Shown piece after piece: positions 59,640-64,000 of a stretch of DNA of 64,000 nucleotides. The position numbers and the translations under genes were made by a program. This DNA comes from Thereva unica (taxonomy: Eukaryota > Arthropoda > Insecta > Diptera > Therevidae). The first letter of the stretch is position 1. Every line of letters begins with the position of its first letter. Under the pieces are notes generated by a model. It was not told the DNA's origin. It made no database searches and saw only the letters and a list, made by a program, of their open reading frames with translations. The stretch covers positions 115,551,163-115,615,162 of the forward strand of contig OX465284.1 of the NCBI GenBank assembly GCA_949987705.1, written 5' to 3'.

Positions 59640-59845
59640 CAACTCTGACTTCTGCGATTGAACAAGAAATGGCCTCGTCGCATCGTATACTACTAGGCTA
59701 TTGCAAGACAGATAGTTACTGAAAGTAATGTTAGAGGTCAACTTCAAAGATGAAGAATCCTGGTGCAGAGAGGAATCGAACCACGAACCTCTTGGAAGGT
59801 AATCGGTAAGCGCACTTCAGCCCGTAGGCCAACAGGGTATTCATG
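59640..59845 (-). repeat. tRNA-derived SINE, copy 4
   Basis: On the minus strand the head (59845-59765) has box-A-like TTGGCCTACGGGCTGAAGTG and box B GGTTCGATTCC, with the tRNA-like segment between them. The body towards 59640 shares the ..CTTCTG.(A/G)ATTGAACA block with the copy at 52480. This is the clearest copy of the family. Confidence 0.65.
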
Positions 59846-60289
59846 CAGAAAATGTTCAAGAACGCATTCGTCGCTGCTAAGATATTACTGCTGTACAACA
59901 TTTCTGAACTTCTAATGCCATTACTGCAATCTTCATCATCATCCACAGTCAAACCTTTTTTGGTCGGCCTGGCTCTTCCTCCATTCCGTTTGATACCTTC
60001 ATTCCAATGCGTCTTTAACATTTCTATACCTTTCATATAGAACGATTTGTCTACCCTCCAAAAAACGCTTCAGTTGTAGTGATCACTTCCGCATCTGAGG
60101 CAGACCATGTTAACCTCCTACTGATACTGCTCTTCACCCATTGGTTTGAACCATTGAAAAATCCCTCTAGGTCAAGAGTATACATTAGTAGCAAGGCGAT
60201 AAGAATTTGGCTCTGAAAGTCCTGCGCTCTTGCACAAACAGCTCTGAACTACCTCTGAATGTCGAAAATCTCTTAAATAGATGGCTCAA
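59846..60289. other. Intron, no recognised element
   Basis: Open frames on both strands (59731-60036 minus, 59843-60040 plus) overlap the SINE flank. Nothing further is named. Confidence 0.4.
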
Positions 60290-60690
60290 CAGTTCAGGAC
60301 CCTCCTAGCATCGGAGTGCTGACCGGACGCTATCTGATAGGGGTGCATGCAACCCACTTAGGCCTTGGGACCTACGGTTTTTGTAGAAGCTGTAAGGTTC
60401 CGGAGGAGGAGAAAAGTGTACTACATCTACTTTGTCACCACCCAGCCCTAATCAGAAGGAGTCTAACCACATTTGGTTAACCCTTTCTAAACCTTGAAGA
60501 AAGCTCGAATATTGGGATCTCGCAACTGAGAAGATTCCTACCTACTACCTCCTTGATGGTTAATCGAAGAAACGACACTTTAACATGAGGTTTAAAGTGG
60601 GATCACTATAACATCACAATGGGCTTATCTCTCTGGCCTATGGGTATGAGCTTAACCCAACAGCTCAGCCATATCAAACCTAACCTAACT
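60290..60690 (+). mobile_element. R1/Jockey-like non-LTR 3' end, plus strand
   Basis: The + strand reads VGVLTGRYLIGVHATHLGLG, then TYGFCRSCKVPEEEKSVLHL and LCHHPALIRRSL, the C-terminal GH..(L)..H...C..C.....H.LC.CPAL signature. After the likely stop comes a 3' tail with ATATCAAACCTAACCTAACTT at 60672, the kind of ACCTA-rich terminus known from fly non-LTR elements. It is 5'-truncated and carries frame changes. Confidence 0.72.
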
Positions 60691-61195
60691 TAACCCAATC
60701 GGAGCCATATTTCTTTCCGGTGAGCATTTTTTAAGAATAGAAAATATGTTATAGTTGCTGGAGGCTAAATCTGGAGATTATGGTGGTTGCAGAAACAAAT
60801 CTTGCAATTTTGCCAATGTTGGGATCGGCTTGTGGCACTGTGGCATTGGCGTAATGAAAGAGCACTTTTTCTTCTTCATGTGAGACCGTTTTTTACCATT
60901 TCGTCCTTTAAACGCATAAATAATGCTATGTAATATTCACTACTGATCTCCTTTCTCTTTTCAAGATAGTCGATTACTGCTCGTATCCTAAAATACGGAC
61001 GCTATAACCTTCTCAACAGACTTTTGCGTTTTTGGCTGCTTTGGACGGCTTCTCACGGCTGCTGTCTACTCAGCTGACGACCCATTTTACTCTGGAGTTT
61101 TGTAATGATCCATATTTTTCACCCATTGCCATATATCGCATGAAAAAATTCCTTTTACAAAAAACAGCTCCAAACTAAGTTTTAAATTTTGTGGT
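60691..61195 (-). mobile_element. Second mariner-like transposase relic (SETMAR-type transposase)
   Basis: On the minus strand it reads FFHAIYGNGEKYGSLQNSRV, a degraded AKNAKVC.EGYSVRIL, then HMKKKKCSFITPMPQCHKPI then PTLAKLQDL, and finally SPDLASSNYNIFSILKK, the SPDLAPSDYHLFP.LKK motif with the second catalytic Asp. The order is right, but stops and indels are many. The N-terminal part near 61200-61600 is not clear. Confidence 0.7.
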
Positions 61196-62027
61196 CAACA
61201 AGTGTGCAAACGCCTTACCCACTTCGAAAAGAACTTTTTCATGGACAAATATTCACGCAAAACAGTGAATAGACTACTTCTTATATCTTTAAGGTGTTCG
61301 ATTTTGTGTACTTTGCTTATGTTTTCTGAAACAGCTGGCACCGAGTTTAAAATCAGTAACCCTTTCTCTACCAGCTGCCTGATGCAGAGATCGAATAACA
61401 CCTGTCAAGCCTTTGATTTGCTTGAACGAAAATGTATTATCAACACACGAAACTCAAATTATTCCAATGGCTTTGAAAATTACAAAAGTAGCGTCACTAA
61501 AACCACTGTGACTTGTAAACTAATTGTCGAAATGTCACGAAATGTCATTGACACATATCGTTTGAAGGCTGGTACCACCGCCATCTAGGTGTCATTGTCT
61601 TTTTTCTATTGGGAAATTATAAGTTTAGTTTAAACGGCATTGTTAATATTCTCATGTGATTTAACTGAGTTTGTTTTAATATATTATCAGTAAAATTTAG
61701 AAAATTCATTCATAATTTAATAAAAAGAAAATGTTATTAAAATTTAAAAAAAAATTAATAAAGGATAACGCCACTATGCAAAATAAAAAAACGCTTTTAC
61801 AAAGTATATATAATATTAAAAACTTTACTACAAATTTTAATTTTAAACAATTTTTATTTTTAATTTATGTTTATATAATTTACAACAATTTACTGAACCC
61901 CTTTTTTTAAACAGCTTTTTCATCTGTCTAGAAGCTTTACTCCTAGATTGGACCTTGTTCTATATAACCCCATAGAAAACTAGAATTAAAAAAAAATTGT
62001 TTTTAAACTTTTTAACTTTATTTCCAG
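61196..62027. other. Intron with one long open frame of unknown meaning
   Basis: A 128-codon plus frame (61202-61588) begins next to the mariner relic and contains several Cys and Asn-X-Ser/Thr sites but no known domain. It may be antisense to an unrecognised transposon part. 61620-62020 is AT-rich. Confidence 0.4.
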
Positions 62028-62050
62028 TACACACGATATTTCTTCCTTAA
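62028..62050 (+). CDS. Candidate terminal ADAM exon (short C-terminus)
   Basis: A good acceptor (TTTTTAACTTTATTTCCAG) ends at 62027. Joined to the single G left by exon K, the sequence reads V-H-T-I-F-L-P and then TAA at 62048-62050. An AATAAA-like signal lies just after, near 62055. The phase is right and the acceptor is strong. Such short reads to a stop are common by chance, and no homologous C-terminus is recognised, so this is a proposal for one isoform end. Confidence 0.35.
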
Positions 62051-63374
62051 CAATGAATAATAAAAACAAAAATTAAAAACACGAAAAATATTAAAAACGA
62101 AAATAAAAAACGAAACTTTTACTTCACCGCGCGAAATTGTTCCCCGTGCTCCTGGACAAACCGAACGAAATACACAAATACACATTCGCGCTGGCAGACA
62201 ACATCAAATTTAAACTTTAAATTCGTTGCACAATTTTTTTTTTTTAATTACTAATTACAAGAATGTCACCGGTCGAGTTTTTACCTGGAACTTGTATACA
62301 TTTATGCACAGACAGGTGCAATCATACAAATATATAAAAATACCTGGCTTCATACTTTCTATACCATTTTCTCAAAAAAAGAAAATTGTTTTAAATTTTT
62401 ATTTTATACAAATTTTTTTTATTTAGTTTGTTAGAATTCCGAATGCATATTTTCATGGTTTTTTTTCACGAAATTAACACGGAAAAATGTGTGTGCATGT
62501 GTGTGAGTAAGTAAAAACCCTTAAAGGCTTTTATTTTTTATTTAATTGCCGGTGAAAGTTTGGGGATTCAAAACGCAACCCCATTTCCTAACAGCCAATT
62601 AGGGCGCCACTTTAGGGATAGGAATGAATAAGCACACACACCAACAACATACATATTTCCGTGCGATTCGTGTGTGTAATTTCGTGAAAAACAAAATCTC
62701 GCATTTTTTTATTATTAATTAATTGCATTTTATTTTTGTGCACGATTTTATAACCAGCAACGTTTTTGAGCATTGGTAAACATTTTTAATATTTAAAACG
62801 TAAATTACAAAAAAAAATTTGAATAATGCTTTCTGCTTTTTTTTTATGAAAAGGGGGGATTGGAAAAACGCAGTGATTACGTGCATGCCATGAGGTGATT
62901 AGATGATTTACCCCCCGCCCCCGTATGTGTTTCATTATTGTTAGTGTATTCGTATTAAAATCAGATAAAAAAAAGACAGACCAATTAGACTTATGGAAAT
63001 ATAATTGGAGAGTTTCGAAGGGAAATTTACAGAATAGAAGTTTTTACAACGCTTTACACGATTTTCGGATTGGCCTATACGCCAATGTATTTTGACGTTA
63101 AATGTGTAGTTTAAAATAGGACTTCTATCCCGAAGCACCAATGCATAAATAATGGTCAACGAACAAGGAAGATTTACGAAGACGTACTACTATAATCTTC
63201 ATATTGCTCAACAAATTTGGGAACTTCTTTAAGTCGTAATATCTTAATTTTCTTTCGACATTCTGCAATCCAATTTTTCTTCATAAAACTGTTTTCCATC
63301 AACATACACCTGAAAAGTTTGCCTAAATTGTTGCACTTTCTTTGCAGAAGGTTTCATAGCAAAGTCCATTGGTA
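62051..63374. other. Sequence downstream of the candidate terminal exon
   Basis: AT-rich with A/T runs. If 62028-62050 is a real last exon this would hold its 3' UTR start; otherwise it is intron. No recognised gene. Confidence 0.45.
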
Positions 63375-63587
63375 TCAAGCCAAACTATTAATGAACATAG
63401 TCTCCATTTCGTTATGAAGACGGTCAAATGTGCTCTTCATAACCCTTTCATAATACTGTTTGTTAGTTAACCATCCCTCCTGCGAATTTTCATCAGCCAT
63501 TCGTTTTATTCGTTTTGTTCGTCTTTCGGCGACAATATCCCATGATTTACAGAGATTGACCCCTTTTTCAAGAGAGCTTATTACCAT
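63375..63587 (-). mobile_element. Possible transposase-derived fragment, family uncertain
   Basis: A 70-codon minus frame with RRTKRIKRMADENSQEGWLT, then YYERVMKSTFDRLHNEMETM has the look of the basic linker and start of the catalytic part of hAT/zf-MYM-type transposon proteins. It continues in broken frames towards 63180. Recognition is weak. Confidence 0.3.
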
Positions 63588-63685
63588 TAGCGTTCTCTGT
63601 CTTCTTCAAAACAGTGTTCGTTCAAGCTCGAATCTTGTGGTCTCTTCGCGGAATAGTATTATAGTCAAAACTCCAGTAGCTCAAA

Positions 63686-63823
63686 TGCTTTTAAAGTTTA
63701 AATAAAATCTTCTAAAGCTCAAATAAAAGCTTTTAAAGCTTAAACGAAACCTCTAGAGCTTTTAAACCTTAATCAAAAGCTCTCTGGGCTTTTAAACCTT
63801 AAATAAAAGCTTTTAAAAGCTTG
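63686..63823. repeat. Minisatellite of about 20-28-bp units
   Basis: The unit CTTTTAAA(G/C)(C/T)TTAAATAAAAG recurs about five times with substitutions (63689, 63730, 63758, 63789, 63809). Confidence 0.75.
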
Positions 63824-64000
63824 CATACACGATTTTCAGAAAATTTTGAACCCACTGAATCCTACACCAAAGAAGAACCCAAGGAAATTCTGATATCATA
63901 CCCATTGGCGTCTTCAAAGCTTGTTTCATTGCATGGCATCTTTATCGCGTTGCAGAAATATCATTCTCTCTCAAGTGGCCTAACTATTCCCTCTTTCAAA

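Noticed and set aside
1..64000. Endogenous virus or LTR retrotransposon
   Set aside because: No gag, protease, integrase or long terminal repeat pair was recognised; the mobile sequences are non-LTR elements, DNA transposons and SINEs.

Overview
The window is a piece of an insect nuclear genome, most probably a fly (Diptera). It is AT-rich and holds one large spliced gene on the + strand whose protein closely fits fly ADAM11/22/23-type proteins (Drosophila mind-meld, mmd). Its long introns are packed with decayed transposons. No prokaryotic, viral or organellar gene organisation is visible.

The gene enters from the left with upstream exons missing. It can be followed through eleven exons with canonical AG/GT borders and matching phases: 1071-1240 and 1741-1904 (metalloprotease core and Met-turn), 5095-5259 and 5447-5591 (disintegrin), 10644-10815, 10949-11068 and 11252-11429 (cysteine-rich, start of EGF), 20834-20984 (EGF and stalk), a transmembrane exon, then 45723-45884 and 59272-59339 (cytoplasmic tail). 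The zinc motif reads [13 protein letters not shown], with Met in place of the catalytic Glu, so the product should be a non-catalytic surface receptor or adhesion protein. Two transmembrane exons of identical phase exist, 25480-25585 and 33661-33760. Joining both would break the frame, so they are predicted to be mutually exclusive. A candidate terminal exon lies at 62028-62050 and a speculative 30-base microexon at 55201-55230.

Introns, left to right. 1.9-5 kb: a tRNA-derived SINE and R1/Jockey-like non-LTR debris. 6-15 kb: further minus-strand R1/Jockey-like C-terminal fragments sharing a recurring GTAGGTATTGG...GTGTGGGAA motif. 18.4-20.5 kb: an RTE-like element split by a CR1/jockey-like element. 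22.8-23.4 kb: a multi-hairpin foldback. 27 kb: a deleted mariner with both ends. 28.3 kb: a 5S rRNA-derived SINE. 29.4 and 49 kb: two copies of a short hAT-like element. 30.5-32.7 kb: a minus-strand non-LTR element interrupted by a 626-bp TIR element with a TA duplication. 38 and 47 kb: non-LTR tails. 46.9 kb: a foldback MITE. 48.3 and 57.7 kb: two more 5S-derived SINEs. 51.4-54 kb: mariner, SINE and RTE-like relics. 59.6-61.2 kb: SINE, non-LTR tail and mariner. The stretches 20.9-22 kb, 24.6-26.9 kb, 32.7-35.4 kb, 39.4-41 kb, 54-55.6 kb and 61.6-62.9 kb are very AT-rich intron sequence.

All translations and alignments were done by eye. Family names for transposons rest on recognisable protein motifs or terminal structure, not on database searches.
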